From contig NZ_VMBP01000006.1 of NCBI RefSeq assembly GCF_007559435.1, positions 186,001 through 250,000 of the forward strand: a DNA stretch of 64,000 bases, in the 5' to 3' direction. Position 1 is the stretch's first letter. The number at the start of each line of letters is the position of its first letter. The notes under the pieces were generated by a model, which made no database searches, was not told where the DNA came from, and saw only the letters and a list, made by a program, of their open reading frames with translations. The position numbers and the translations under genes were made by a program. The stretch is from Ancylobacter moscoviensis (GTDB lineage: Bacteria > Pseudomonadota > Alphaproteobacteria > Rhizobiales > Xanthobacteraceae). Shown here one piece after another: positions 17,026-28,565 of the stretch.

Positions 17026-18357
17026 TTGAGTACGTCCAAGACTATTGCGGCCGTCGGGCCGGGACAGGATTTTTCGGAAAGCCGCCGCTGGCTGCAGCTG
17101 ATTGTCGGCATCGTCTGTATGGTGGCAACGGCGAACATCCAGTACGCCTGGACGCTGTTCGTTCCGGAAATCCAGCAGACCTTCGGCTGGGAACGCGCGT
17201 CGATCCAGATCGCGTTCACCATCTTCGTGCTCGTTCAGACCTGGCTTGCGCCGATTGAAGGCTACTTCATCGACAAGTTCGGTCCCCGCATCATGGTCGC
17301 CTTCGGCGCGCTGATGATCGGCACGGCCTGGGTTCTCAACTCGCAGGCCGTCAGCCTGACGGGCTTCTATGTCGGCGCGGCCGTCGGCGGCATCGGCGTG
17401 GGCTGCATCTACGCCACCTGCATCAACAACGCCCTCAAGTGGTTCCCCGATCGCCGCGGCCTCGCCGTCGGCCTCACGGCGGGCGGCTTCGGCGCGGGCT
17501 CGGCCCTCACCATCCTGCCGATCGCCTCGATGATCGAGACGTCGGGCTTCCAGCAGACCTTCTTCTTCTTCGGCCTGCTGCAGGGCGGCCTCGCCTTCCT
17601 CGCGGCCTGGTTCCTGCGCGCGCCGAAGACCGGCGAAGTGAAGGCGTCCGACAAGCTCAGCCAGAGCCGGCGCGACTACACGCTGAAGGAAGCGCTGAAC
17701 ACCAAGCTGTTCTGGCTGATGCTGCTCATGTTCACCTGCGTGGTGACCGGCGGCATGATGGCCGTCGCCCAGCTCGGCGTCATCGCCCAGGACCTCGGCG
17801 TGAAGGAGTTCAAGGTCGACCTGTACTTCTTCACCATGGCCGCCCTGCCGCTCGCGCTGATGCTCGACCGTGTCATGAACGGCATCTCGCGCCCGCTGTT
17901 TGGCTGGATCTCCGACCATATCGGCCGTGAGAAGACGATGGTGATCGCCTTCACCCTCGAAGGCCTCGGCATCATCGCGCTCGGCTATTTCGGCCATAAT
18001 CCGTGGGCGTTCCTCATCCTCTCGGGCGTCGTGTTCCTGGCCTGGGGCGAGGTCTACTCGCTGTTCTCGGCGCTGGCGGGCGACGCCTTCGGCACCAAGC
18101 ACATCGGCAAGATCTACGGCGTGCTCTACTGCGCGAAGGGCATCGGCGCGCTGTTCGTGCCGGTCGGCAACCTGCTGATGGAGGCCACCGGCACGTGGTC
18201 GTCGGTTCTCTATACCGTCGCCGCCATGGACCTGTTCGCGGCGTTCCTCGCGATCACGCTCCTGCCGAGGGTGCTCTCGGCCCACGTGGCCCGCTCGGGC
18301 GTCGCGAATTCGGCGACCTCGCCGACGGAGCAGAAGACCGCCTCGGCGCATGCCTGA
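17026..18357 (+). CDS. OFA-family MFS transporter, oxalate/formate antiporter type (2)
   Basis: 443 residues from a TTG start at 17026, chosen because AGAGGAG lies eight bases upstream and the peptide then aligns with transporter 1 (SRRWLQLIVGIVCMVATANIQYAWTLF). About twelve membrane helices. The helix 8 Arg (DRVMNGISRPLFGWISD) and helix 11 Lys (YCAKGIGALFVPVG) are kept. The paralogue shares long stretches with transporter 1, so the pair arose by duplication; one may favour formate or another dicarboxylate. It ends in its own terminator. Confidence 0.9.
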   Translation: MSTSKTIAAVGPGQDFSESRRWLQLIVGIVCMVATANIQYAWTLFVPEIQQTFGWERASIQIAFTIFVLVQTWLAPIEGYFIDKFGPRIMVAFGALMIGTAWVLNSQAVSLTGFYVGAAVGGIGVGCIYATCINNALKWFPDRRGLAVGLTAGGFGAGSALTILPIASMIETSGFQQTFFFFGLLQGGLAFLAAWFLRAPKTGEVKASDKLSQSRRDYTLKEALNTKLFWLMLLMFTCVVTGGMMAVAQLGVIAQDLGVKEFKVDLYFFTMAALPLALMLDRVMNGISRPLFGWISDHIGREKTMVIAFTLEGLGIIALGYFGHNPWAFLILSGVVFLAWGEVYSLFSALAGDAFGTKHIGKIYGVLYCAKGIGALFVPVGNLLMEATGTWSSVLYTVAAMDLFAAFLAITLLPRVLSAHVARSGVANSATSPTEQKTASAHA

Positions 18358-18431
18358 TCGCCGGCGGTCCGAAGCGGCCACCGGCACGGAAGGCTCAAGC
18401 GGCCTTCCGGACAGGATACCTTCTCGACTTG

Positions 18432-18454
18432 GGGGCCCTTCGGGGCCCCTTTTT
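18432..18454 (+). terminator. Rho-independent terminator of OFA transporter 2
   Basis: GGGGCCC/GGGCCCC stem with a TTCG tetraloop and a following TTTTT, 74 bases after the stop. Confidence 0.9.
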
Positions 18455-18471
18455 CGTGCGTGTGGAGCGGA

Positions 18472-18930
18472 TCAGGCGCCTGCCGTCGAATCCGGCTCCG
18501 GCGCCATGGCGAGCGCCAGTTCGGCGAGATACTCGACCTTCAGGCTGGCCCTCGCGCCGAGCGCGGCCAGAGCCGGGCGATCGAACCAGCGTGCCTCCAG
18601 CGCGTCGTCCGCGGCCACCGCCTCGCCGGAGCGCCAGCGGCAGAGAACGGCGATCATCGCGAAATGATGGGCGAGCACGCCGGCCGAATCGTGCTGGATG
18701 AAATCGAGCACGGTGATGAGGCGCGGTGCGTCCGCTTCGATCCCGGTTTCTTCATGGAGCTCGCGCAACGCGGCTTCCAGATGTGTTTCTCCCATCTCCA
18801 TGCGTCCGCCGGGAAAGCCCCACAGGCCCTGATCGGGCGGGTTGGCCCGGCGGACCAGCAGTACGGCGCCGTCGCGCTCGACCACGGCGAGCACGGCGGG
18901 GATGGGACGGACGGGAGAGGGCGACGACAT
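18472..18930 (-). CDS. Nudix hydrolase
   Basis: 152 residues with one Nudix domain. The Nudix box is complete: GGRMEMGETHLEAALRELHEETGI, around residues 41-64, keeps the glycine, the REL core and both glutamates that bind Mg. The N-terminal PAVLAVVERDGAVLLVRRANPPD strand is typical of ADP-ribose or NADH pyrophosphatase-like members. The substrate cannot be read. It lies downstream of thiC on the same strand after a 75-base gap, so hydrolysis of a thiamine-pathway pyrophosphate is an idea and no more. Confidence 0.9.
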   Translation of the reverse strand: MSSPSPVRPIPAVLAVVERDGAVLLVRRANPPDQGLWGFPGGRMEMGETHLEAALRELHEETGIEADAPRLITVLDFIQHDSAGVLAHHFAMIAVLCRWRSGEAVAADDALEARWFDRPALAALGARASLKVEYLAELALAMAPEPDSTAGA

Positions 18931-19005
18931 GGATGGCCTTTCTTCGGAACGTCGGCTGCCGGCCGGGGAGGGCGGTTTCCCCGGCCGGGGCTGCTCGGCG
19001 ACAAC

Positions 19006-21033
<2,028 letters not shown>

Positions 21034-21166
21034 TGGAACGCGGCGATCTTCGACCAAAGTCGGGCGCGGGTCAATTTGGGCGGGCGGCTGTCACCCCGCC
21101 GCTGCCGCATTTCCTGTAGATTGCTGATTCGTGAGGGAACGACGCATCGAGCAATCCGAGGGATAC

Positions 21167-22414
21167 ATGGCCGGCTTGAAGAATCCGCTCCGAACGGCAA
21201 CCCGCAAGGCCGCCCTGGCGGCGCTGGTCGCCGGCCCATTTCTGCTGCCTGCCGCCGCGTCGGCGCAGCAAGCCTGCGGCAACAGCGGTGCCGGCTTCGA
21301 CCAGTGGCTCGCGGGCTTCAAGCAGCAGGCGGTGGCTCAGGGCGTCTCCCCCCGGACCGTGACGGCGGCGCTCAATGGCGTGGGCTACGATCCGAACATC
21401 GTCGCCACCGACCGCGGCCAGCGCGTGTTCGGGCAGAACTTCTTCCAGTTCTCCGACCGCATGGTCGCGAATTACCGCATCCAGCAGGGGCGCCAGCAGA
21501 TCCAGCGCAACCCGTCGCTGTTCGGCCGGATCGAGCAGACCTTCGGGGTGCCGGGGCCGGTGCTGGTGGCGTTCTGGGGGCTGGAGACCGATTTCGGCGC
21601 CAATATGGGCGACAAGTCCACCGTCCGTTCGGTGGCGACGCTTGCCTGGGATTGCCGGCGGGCCGACATGTTCCGCACCCAGCTGCTCGCGGCGCTCAAG
21701 ATCATCGATCGCGGCGACCTGACGCCCCAGACCATGCGCGGGCCGTGGGCCGGCGAACTCGGCCAGTTCCAGTTCCTGCCGGATCATTATTTCAATTACG
21801 GCGTCGATTTCGACGGCGACGGCCGTGTCGACCTCATCCGCTCCGCTCCCGACGCTTTGGCCTCGGCGGCGAACTATGTTCGCGCTCTCGGCTGGAAGGC
21901 CGGCCAGCCCTGGCTGGAAGAGGTGCGCGTACCGGCCAACATCGCCTGGGATCAGGCGGATCTTTCAACCAAGCTGCCCCGCGCGCAGTGGGCGCGGATG
22001 GGGGTAGTGCGGGCCGGTGGCGGGCAGCTCCCGGCGGACCAGCTCACCGCGTCGCTGCTGCTGCCGATGGGGCGCAACGGGCCGGCTTTCCTCGCCTATC
22101 CGAACTTCGACGTGTTCACCGAGTGGAACAACTCGCTCGTCTACGCGACCTCGGCGGCCTATCTCGCCACGCGCGTCGCCGGGGCGGGGCCGTTCAATCG
22201 CGGGCAGGGCGACCGGATTCCGGTTCTGTCGATGGCGCAGGTGAAAGAGCTGCAGAGCCTGCTCAATGCCCGCGGCCATCATGTCGGGCGCATCGACGGC
22301 ATTGCCGGGGCGGCCACCCGGCAGGCGATCAAGGTCGAGCAGATGCGTCTCGGCCTGCCGGCCGATTCCTATCCGACGCCGGACTTGCTGGCGGCGTTGC
22401 GGGCGGGACGCTGA
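21167..22414 (+). CDS. Lytic murein transglycosylase, MltB/SLT_2 type with peptidoglycan-binding domain
   Basis: 415 residues. The signal peptide ends near ASAQQ (30-35). The SLT_2 catalytic domain (about 40-330) carries the glutamate E140 in FWGLETDFGANMG. A C-terminal PG_binding_1 domain (about 350-410) contains VKELQSLLNARGHHVGRIDGIAG. It cleaves glycan strands of peptidoglycan in the periplasm. I prefer the ATG at 21167 (GAGGGA upstream); a GTG at 21131 would add twelve residues. No lipobox is seen at the signal peptide end. Confidence 0.93.
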   Translation: MAGLKNPLRTATRKAALAALVAGPFLLPAAASAQQACGNSGAGFDQWLAGFKQQAVAQGVSPRTVTAALNGVGYDPNIVATDRGQRVFGQNFFQFSDRMVANYRIQQGRQQIQRNPSLFGRIEQTFGVPGPVLVAFWGLETDFGANMGDKSTVRSVATLAWDCRRADMFRTQLLAALKIIDRGDLTPQTMRGPWAGELGQFQFLPDHYFNYGVDFDGDGRVDLIRSAPDALASAANYVRALGWKAGQPWLEEVRVPANIAWDQADLSTKLPRAQWARMGVVRAGGGQLPADQLTASLLLPMGRNGPAFLAYPNFDVFTEWNNSLVYATSAAYLATRVAGAGPFNRGQGDRIPVLSMAQVKELQSLLNARGHHVGRIDGIAGAATRQAIKVEQMRLGLPADSYPTPDLLAALRAGR

Positions 22415-22430
22415 CGGCGATCTCTCTTCG

Positions 22431-23318
22431 TCAGATCACCGGAATGCCGTGCTGCTTGGCCTTGGCTTCCGGCTCGACATGGATGTTGACGAGCACGTCC
22501 GGCACCTCGGCCTCCAGTGCGTCCTCGATCCGGTCGCAGATGGCGTGCGCCTCGCTCACCGCCATGTCGCCGGGCACGACGAGGTGGAAATCGACGAAGG
22601 TCATGCGGCCCGCCTGGCGGGTGCGCAGGTCGTGCGCCTCGATGGCGCCGGTCGCCTCCGCCGCGATTCGCCGGCGGATCAGCGCCAGCGTCTCGGGCGG
22701 CACGGCGTGGTCCATCAGCCCGTCAATGCTCTCCTTCAGCACGCTCCAGCCCGACCAGAGGATGTTGAGGGCGACGAGGCCGGCGAGGATGAGATCGAGC
22801 CTCTCCCAACCGGTGAAGGCGGCGATGGCGACGCCGACCAGCACGCCGGCTGAAGAAATGACGTCGGTGAGCAGATGGCGGGCATCGGCGATGAGCGCCG
22901 GTGAGCGCGCCCGCCGGCCCGTGCGCAGCAGTACCGCGAACCAGATCGCATTGATCGCCGTCGCACCGGCATTGACCGCAAGGCCGGGAAGCGAGGCGTC
23001 GAGCGGCGTCGGGCTGAACCAGCCGAGATAAACCTCGCGGAAGATCGAGATCGCCGCGACGACAATGAGCACGCCGACGACGACGGCCGAGAAATACTCC
23101 GCCTTCGCGTAGCCGTAGGGATGGGCGGCGTCGGCCGGCTTGTGGCTGACGCGCAGGGCGAGAACGGCGGTGGCGGCCGTGGCGACGTTCACGATGCTCT
23201 CGAGCGCGTCGGAGTAGAGCGCGATGCTGCCGGTGAGCAGATAGGCGACATATTTCAGCGACAGCACGAGGATGCTGATGCCGACATTGATCAGTGCAAT
23301 CCGCGAGGACTGGTTCAT
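22431..23318 (-). CDS. Cation diffusion facilitator (CDF) metal exporter
   Basis: 295 residues with six predicted helices. The metal-site motif of helix 2 appears as YSDALESIVN, with Asp and Glu in place of the HxxxD of zinc exporters, and helix 5 has DARHLLTDVISS (HxxxD). The C-terminal cytosolic ferredoxin-like domain (about 205-290) contains MTFVDFHLVVPGDMAVSEAHAICDRIE. It exports a divalent metal such as Zn, Fe or Mn. I chose the ATG at 23318 rather than 23393 because the family begins at this point (MNQSSRIALINVGISI). Confidence 0.9.
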   Translation of the reverse strand: MNQSSRIALINVGISILVLSLKYVAYLLTGSIALYSDALESIVNVATAATAVLALRVSHKPADAAHPYGYAKAEYFSAVVVGVLIVVAAISIFREVYLGWFSPTPLDASLPGLAVNAGATAINAIWFAVLLRTGRRARSPALIADARHLLTDVISSAGVLVGVAIAAFTGWERLDLILAGLVALNILWSGWSVLKESIDGLMDHAVPPETLALIRRRIAAEATGAIEAHDLRTRQAGRMTFVDFHLVVPGDMAVSEAHAICDRIEDALEAEVPDVLVNIHVEPEAKAKQHGIPVI

Positions 23319-23464
23319 CGGCGCCGCCACTACCTGCTCCGGCGCCCAGCGCCCCTGCGCCGACCGCTTAGAGAGTCGGGAACAGAAAATCAAGCAAGAC
23401 CAATGACTTGCAAGTCATTCGCAGAAGCGTTCGCAAGCAATCGGGCGATGGTGTCGATCGACAG

Positions 23465-24373
23465 TCAGGCGTTGGCCTGCCGCGGCAGGATCGCGCCGCG
23501 ATGGCGAATGACGCGGCCGGCGAGAGCGTGCCCTGCTTCCGCGGCGACGGCGGGGGCCTCGCCACCGAGGCGGGCGGCGAGGTAGGCGGCATTGAAACTG
23601 TCGCCGGCGGCGGTGGTGTCGACGGGTTCGACCGGCTGCGGAATGGGCACGAACTGCGAGGCGTCGCCGGTAACGACCAGCGCCCCCTCCGCGCCGTTCT
23701 TCACCACGATCTCCTGCACGCCAAAGGTCGCGAGGCGTTCGGCGGTCGCGGCGGGCGAGCCGTCGCCCCACAGCATCACCTCGTCATCGAAGGTCGGCAG
23801 GGCGATGGAGGCCCGCTTGAGCGCCTGGGCGTAGACGGCACGGGCGCGGGCGACATCGCCCTTCCAGTTGATCGAGCGGAAATTACCGTCGAACACGATG
23901 CGCGCGCCGCGTTCGCGGGCGAACTCCAGCGTTGCGAACAGCCGTCCGAGCCCGGTGTTGGAGTAGAGGGAAAGGGTGATGCCGGAGAGATAGATGAGGC
24001 TCGCCTCGATCATCCGCTCGGCCACGCTTTCCCAGCCGGGCAGCTCGAACAGCTCGCGCGCCGGCGCGTTGTCGCGCCAATAGGTGAAGGCGCGTTCCCC
24101 CTTGGCGTCGGTATCGATCAGGTAGAGCCCGGCCGTGCGTCCGGGCACGCGCATCATGAGCGCAGTCTCGATGCCTTCACCCTGCGCGGAGGCGAGGATC
24201 GCCTCGGAGTAGCGGTCGTCGCCGAGCGCGGTCGCATAGGCGGTGTCGACGCCGGCGCGGGCGAGATAGACGGCGGTGTTGAAGGTGTCGCCGCCGAGCG
24301 ACAGGCCGAACCGCCCGTCCGCGCCGCGCGCGAGTTCGACCATGACCTCGCCGATCGAGACTACCTTGGCCAT
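23465..24373 (-). CDS. PfkB-family sugar kinase, 2-keto-3-deoxygluconate kinase-like
   Basis: 302 residues, ribokinase fold. N-terminal signature GEVMVELARG and GGDTFNTAVYLARAG; C-terminal ATP site with catalytic aspartate in VDTTAAGDSFNAAYLA. The GGDTFN and GLYLIDTDAKGERAFTYWRDNAPAR segments resemble KDG kinases (KdgK), which phosphorylate 2-dehydro-3-deoxygluconate. The start at 24373 has GGAGGAA. It lies downstream of an SDR gene in the same direction, which would fit sugar-acid catabolism, but the substrate is an inference from family resemblance. Confidence 0.88.
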   Translation of the reverse strand: MAKVVSIGEVMVELARGADGRFGLSLGGDTFNTAVYLARAGVDTAYATALGDDRYSEAILASAQGEGIETALMMRVPGRTAGLYLIDTDAKGERAFTYWRDNAPARELFELPGWESVAERMIEASLIYLSGITLSLYSNTGLGRLFATLEFARERGARIVFDGNFRSINWKGDVARARAVYAQALKRASIALPTFDDEVMLWGDGSPAATAERLATFGVQEIVVKNGAEGALVVTGDASQFVPIPQPVEPVDTTAAGDSFNAAYLAARLGGEAPAVAAEAGHALAGRVIRHRGAILPRQANA

Positions 24374-24521
24374 GGTGCTTCCTCCGTTCCGAGCCTCCGG
24401 CGCCAAGGGCGGCGGCCGGATTCGGCGGCCACCCTCGCCCTATTCGCCGCGAGGGGCAAGTTTCGCGGCCTGCCGGAGGAGGCCGCCCGCCGCCGGTCTC
24501 GGGCGGGAGGCGGCTATTGGC

Positions 24522-25283
24522 TCAGAGCTGGACGCCGCGGGTCAGGGCGCCGTCAACGACGAGATTGGTGCCGTAGATGAAGCTGGCGGCGGGGCTGGCG
24601 AGGAAGACGGCGGCGTTGGCGATTTCCTGCGGCGTCGCCATCCGGCCGGTCGGATTGAGCGCCAGCGCCTCGGCAAACAGGGTCGGGTTGGTGTCCTGGA
24701 TGGTGTTCCAGACGCCGCCCTTGAAATAGGTGTTGCCGGGCGAGACGGAGTTGGCACGGATCTTTTTCGGGGCGAGCGTGAAGGCGAGGCCCTGGGTGTA
24801 GTGGATGAGCGCGGCCTTGAAGGCGCCGTAGGGGCCGGAGGCGAAGTCGATCTCGCGGCCGGAGACCGAGGAAATGGTGACGATGGAACCGGCGTCGCTC
24901 TTCTCGAGATAGGGCAGCGCCGCGTTCACCAGCCGGACCGTGCCGAGCAGATCGGTCTCGAAGCCCTTCTTCCAGCTCTCCTCGTCACTGCCGATGGCGA
25001 GCGCGCTCACATTGGCCACCACGATGTCGAGGCCGCCGAATTGCTCGGCCGCTTTCTCGACGAAGGCGGCGAGCGCCGGGCCGTCGGCCACGTCGACGCT
25101 GGCGCCGAGGGTGGACACGCCCTTCCCAGCGAGTGCCGCGGCGGTGGCTTCCGCCTCGGCGGCGTTGCGGCTGCAGAGCGCGACGTTGCAGCCTTCCGCG
25201 GCCAGTGTCTCGGCGATGGCGAGGCCTATGCCCTTGGTGCCGCCGGTCACGATGGCGCGGCGTCCCTTCAGTCCGAGATCCAT
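24522..25283 (-). CDS. Short-chain dehydrogenase/reductase
   Basis: 253 residues, classical SDR. Cofactor motif TGGTKGIG (about 12-19), catalytic serine in TISSVSG and YxxxK as YGAFK. The typical NAG motif is ANV here (VVANVSAL), a departure also seen in some SDR groups. The start at 25283 follows AGGA; the frame is open 19 codons further but begins poorly. It sits 148 bases upstream of the sugar kinase on the same strand. The substrate is unknown. Confidence 0.88.
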   Translation of the reverse strand: MDLGLKGRRAIVTGGTKGIGLAIAETLAAEGCNVALCSRNAAEAEATAAALAGKGVSTLGASVDVADGPALAAFVEKAAEQFGGLDIVVANVSALAIGSDEESWKKGFETDLLGTVRLVNAALPYLEKSDAGSIVTISSVSGREIDFASGPYGAFKAALIHYTQGLAFTLAPKKIRANSVSPGNTYFKGGVWNTIQDTNPTLFAEALALNPTGRMATPQEIANAAVFLASPAASFIYGTNLVVDGALTRGVQL

Positions 25284-25404
25284 ATCCTGTCTTCCTTGTG
25301 CGCGGGGTGAGACGGGTATGATCCCGCGCTCTGTGTGCACAGCACAAGACCGCCGGTGTGATTATCCCGGTATTGGAGGAGAGGCGCGACGTCCGGCGCG
25401 CGGC

Positions 25405-26043
25405 TCAGGGCGACATCTCGATGATGCGCATTGTGCCGCCGGGCATTACAGAGCCGGATGTGGCGCTGCTTCGGGAGGTGGAGTCCGGCCCGACGGAATT
25501 CACGGTGGGCGAGACCGGCGCGGTCGGCTGGCCTTGGGCGGCAGAAGGGCTGGCGGAGGCTTCCCCGGCAACCGGCGGCGCTTGCTTCCATCCGCCGGGC
25601 GGCGCGTAGCGGTCCGCAAGATCGCTCGCCCGGTGCTCATTGTGGATGATCAGGCAGACCATGCGCTGTTCGAGAACGCCGATGCCGCCGAGCCGGCCGC
25701 CGACGCTGCGCTCGGCCTCGCTGCCCTCGAAGGGGGCGATGCTCTGGCACTCGAAATTGCGCCAGAGCACGAAGCGGCTCTGGGACTCCTCGAACAAGGC
25801 CCGCCAGCGATTGCGCTGGGGCGGCGGAAGGTCCTGCCGGGCGGCGATGGCCTGCTCCACGCCGGCTTCGGCGCGGGCAAGGGTTTCCTCGCTCGCCTTC
25901 TGGCGGGCGTTCAGGCAGTCGAGATAGGCGCGCGCATCCGAGCCGCCGCGCGTGCATCCTGTCGGCGGTTCGGCCGCCGTGGCGGAACCCAGGGTGCCCA
26001 GCAAAACGGCGCCGACCCTCGCGATGCCGGCAGGACGTGGCAT
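25405..26043 (-). CDS. DUF1311 (LprI-like) secreted protein
   Basis: 212 residues. An N-terminal signal peptide ends near SATAAE. The DUF1311 core (about 28-145) has paired cysteines (GCTRG, YLDCLN, FECQS, MVCLI) and the WRNFECQSIA and NEHRASDLADRY motifs. The family includes LprI, described as a lysozyme inhibitor, but most members are uncharacterised. The C-terminal 65 residues are Pro/Ser/Ala-rich and end MRIIEMSP, probably disordered. It follows the aminotransferase gene on the same strand after 16 bases. Confidence 0.8.
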   Translation of the reverse strand: MPRPAGIARVGAVLLGTLGSATAAEPPTGCTRGGSDARAYLDCLNARQKASEETLARAEAGVEQAIAARQDLPPPQRNRWRALFEESQSRFVLWRNFECQSIAPFEGSEAERSVGGRLGGIGVLEQRMVCLIIHNEHRASDLADRYAPPGGWKQAPPVAGEASASPSAAQGQPTAPVSPTVNSVGPDSTSRSSATSGSVMPGGTMRIIEMSP

Positions 26044-26059
26044 TCCGGTCTCGGTCTCC

Positions 26060-27268
26060 TCATGCGGCGCGCGCTTCGTTGAGGAAGGCGCCCATGCGCT
26101 CGAGCGCGCGGGTGATGTTCTCGGCCGAATTGGCGTAGGAAAGCCGGATATAGCCTTCCCCGAAGACGCCGAAATCCGGTCCGCCTATGGTTGCAACTCC
26201 TGCGTCATCGAGCAAGGCCGCCGCCAGCTTTTTCGCCGAGGTCCATCCGGTGCCCCGGATGTTCGGGAAAGCGTAGAAGGCGCCCTTCGGCACAGCGCAG
26301 GAGACGCCGGGCAAAGCGTTGAGCCCTGCAACCACCAGATGCCGGCGCCGGTCGAACTCGGCGACCATTTCCGCCACGCAATCCTGCGGGCCGGTCAGCG
26401 CGGCGAGGGCGCCATACTGCGCCGGAGCATTGACGCAGGACCAGGCGTTGACCGCCAGCTTGCGCGCGGCCTCGAAGAGGCCCGGCGGCCACAGTGCCCA
26501 GCCGAGCCGCCAGCCGGTCATGGCGTAGGTCTTGGACCAGCCGTTGAGCAGGATCAGGCGGTCGCGGATTTCGGGATAGGCGAGCAGGGTGGTGTGCTGC
26601 TCGCCGTCGAACAGGAACTGGTCGTAGATCTCGTCCGACAGGATGGCGACGTGCGGGTGCTTCTCCAGACCGGCAACGAAGGCGTCGATCTCGGCCTTCG
26701 GCGTGACGCCGCCGGTCGGATTGGCGGGCGAGTTGAGGATGACGAGGCGCGTGCGGGGCGTGATGAGCGCGAGCGCCTCCTCCGCCGAGAAGCCGAAGCC
26801 GTTCTCCTCGCGGATCGGCACCGGGACCGGAGTGGCGCCGGTGAACTCGATCATGGAGCGATAGATGGGAAAGCCGGGATCGGGATAGAGAATCTCCGCG
26901 CCCGGTTCGCCCAGCATCAGGATGGCGCTGAACATGGTCACCTTGCCGCCCGGCACGATGACGACGCGGCCCGGATCGATTTCGGTACCGAAGCGGCGAT
27001 GGACATCGGCCGCCACCGCCACGCGCAGAGGCTCGATGCCGATGGAGGGCGTGTAGCCGTGATGGCCGTCGCGCAACGCCCTGATGGCGGCTTCGACGAT
27101 GTGGGCGGGGGTGGAGAAATCGGGCTGGCCGATGCCGAGGTTGATGATGTCGCGCCCCTGCGCCGCGAGGGCGGCGGCACGCGCCAGCACGGCGAAGGCA
27201 TTTTCCTCCCCGATGCGATTGAACGCCTCGATCGGGTGCAATTGGAAGTGGGACTTGGCTGACGTCAT
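26060..27268 (-). CDS. PLP-dependent aminotransferase, class I/II
   Basis: 402 residues, fold-type I. PLP lysine in NGWSKTYAMTGWRLGW; the substrate-binding arginine segment is GEGYIRLSYANS; NSPANPTGG and SDEIYDQF are typical of the AspC/alanine aminotransferase subgroup Ib. Start at the ATG at 27268 (GAGGAA upstream); the frame is open 59 codons beyond but overlaps the divergent promoter. Amino donor and acceptor cannot be told; aspartate-type or branched-chain preference are both possible. Confidence 0.9.
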   Translation of the reverse strand: MTSAKSHFQLHPIEAFNRIGEENAFAVLARAAALAAQGRDIINLGIGQPDFSTPAHIVEAAIRALRDGHHGYTPSIGIEPLRVAVAADVHRRFGTEIDPGRVVIVPGGKVTMFSAILMLGEPGAEILYPDPGFPIYRSMIEFTGATPVPVPIREENGFGFSAEEALALITPRTRLVILNSPANPTGGVTPKAEIDAFVAGLEKHPHVAILSDEIYDQFLFDGEQHTTLLAYPEIRDRLILLNGWSKTYAMTGWRLGWALWPPGLFEAARKLAVNAWSCVNAPAQYGALAALTGPQDCVAEMVAEFDRRRHLVVAGLNALPGVSCAVPKGAFYAFPNIRGTGWTSAKKLAAALLDDAGVATIGGPDFGVFGEGYIRLSYANSAENITRALERMGAFLNEARAA

Positions 27269-27392
27269 GCTGTTCCTCGCAACGCTTCCCGGCGCAAGTC
27301 GCACAAAGCGCTTGCAGTCTTTCGCATTCCTGTCACACGGGACGGGGGCGTGGTTCAAGGGGCCCCCGGCACGGTCGGGGCGGTCAAGGGGG

Positions 27393-28565
27393 ATGACCCA
27401 ACTCATGAACATGCAGCAGAGTTCGCCGCCCGTGGGCGACGTCATTGACGCGACGCCGGCGCCGCGGCCCGAGCGGATGCGCCTGTCCGGACGCTATGTC
27501 GACATCGTCCCGTTCGATCCGGATTTGCATGCGCGTGCGCTCTACGAGGCGTCGCACGGTCCCGAGAAGGAGGCGCTTTGGGCCTATCTGGGCGTCGGTC
27601 CCTTCGCCGATCTCGCGGCCTTCGAGGCCTCCTATCGAGCGGCGGCGGAGCGCGACGACCCGCTGCTCTTCGCCATCCTCGACAAGAGCGGCCATGTGGT
27701 GGGCCACGCCACCTATATGCGCATCGACACCGCGAACCGGGTGATCGAGGTCGGCAACATCCTCTACACCCCCGCGATGATGCGCACGCCTGGCGGCACC
27801 GAGGCGATGTATCTGATGGCGCGCCACGCCTTCGAGACGCTGGGCTACCGGCGCTATGAATGGAAATGCAACGCGCTGAATGCCCCGTCGCGCCGCGCGG
27901 CCGAGCGCTATGGCTTCCGCTTCGAGGGAACCTTCCGCCACCACATGATCGTCAAAGGCCGCAACCGCGACACCGCCTGGTTTTCCATCCTCGCGGAGGA
28001 ATGGCCGCAGATCGCGGTGGCGATGGAGACGTGGCTGGCGCCGGAGAATTTCGACGGCGCGGGCCGGCAGATCGTGCCGCTCTCCATCCTCAATGCGCGG
28101 GAGATGGAGGTCGAGGGTCGCGTGCTGCGCCGTGCGCGCCTCGACGAACTGTCGCAGATCGAGGCGCTGCAGAAGGCCGCCTATGCCCGCAACCGCATCC
28201 TGCTCGGCGTCGAGCCGGTGCCGTTGCTGTGGGACTATGCACGGGTTTTCCGCGAGCGCGAGGTCTGGGTTCTGGACGGAGCGGACGGCATTGCGGGCGT
28301 GGCGATTCTTCAGGCCCGCGCCGATGATCTGCTCACCGACAGCATCGCCACCTGCCCCAAGGCGCAGGGCTTCGGCTTCGGCAACCTGCTGCTGACCGCT
28401 GGCGAAGTCCGCGCCCGTGCCCTTGGAAAGCGCACCGTGCGGCTCTACACGGGCGAGCCGCTTTCGGCCAACATCCACTGGTATCGCCGCAAGGGCTACG
28501 CGATCGAGCGGGTCGAGCAACTGCCCGACCGGCGGCTGGTTCACATGGCCAAGGCGGTGGGCTGA
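27393..28565 (+). CDS. Protein with two GNAT acetyltransferase domains
   Basis: About 390 residues. The N-terminal half (about 25-220) matches RimJ/RimL-type GNATs (YMRIDTANRVIEVGNILYTP, NAPSRRAAERYGFRFEGTFRHH). The C-terminal part (about 235-388) is a second, shorter GNAT with an acetyl-CoA loop QGFGFGNLLLTAGE and the usual YRRKGY end. Each domain alone is common; the pair in one chain is less so. The start is uncertain: ATG at 27393 is very close to AGGGGG, while ATG at 27405 also fits. It is divergent from the aminotransferase. Confidence 0.85.
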   Translation: MTQLMNMQQSSPPVGDVIDATPAPRPERMRLSGRYVDIVPFDPDLHARALYEASHGPEKEALWAYLGVGPFADLAAFEASYRAAAERDDPLLFAILDKSGHVVGHATYMRIDTANRVIEVGNILYTPAMMRTPGGTEAMYLMARHAFETLGYRRYEWKCNALNAPSRRAAERYGFRFEGTFRHHMIVKGRNRDTAWFSILAEEWPQIAVAMETWLAPENFDGAGRQIVPLSILNAREMEVEGRVLRRARLDELSQIEALQKAAYARNRILLGVEPVPLLWDYARVFREREVWVLDGADGIAGVAILQARADDLLTDSIATCPKAQGFGFGNLLLTAGEVRARALGKRTVRLYTGEPLSANIHWYRRKGYAIERVEQLPDRRLVHMAKAVG

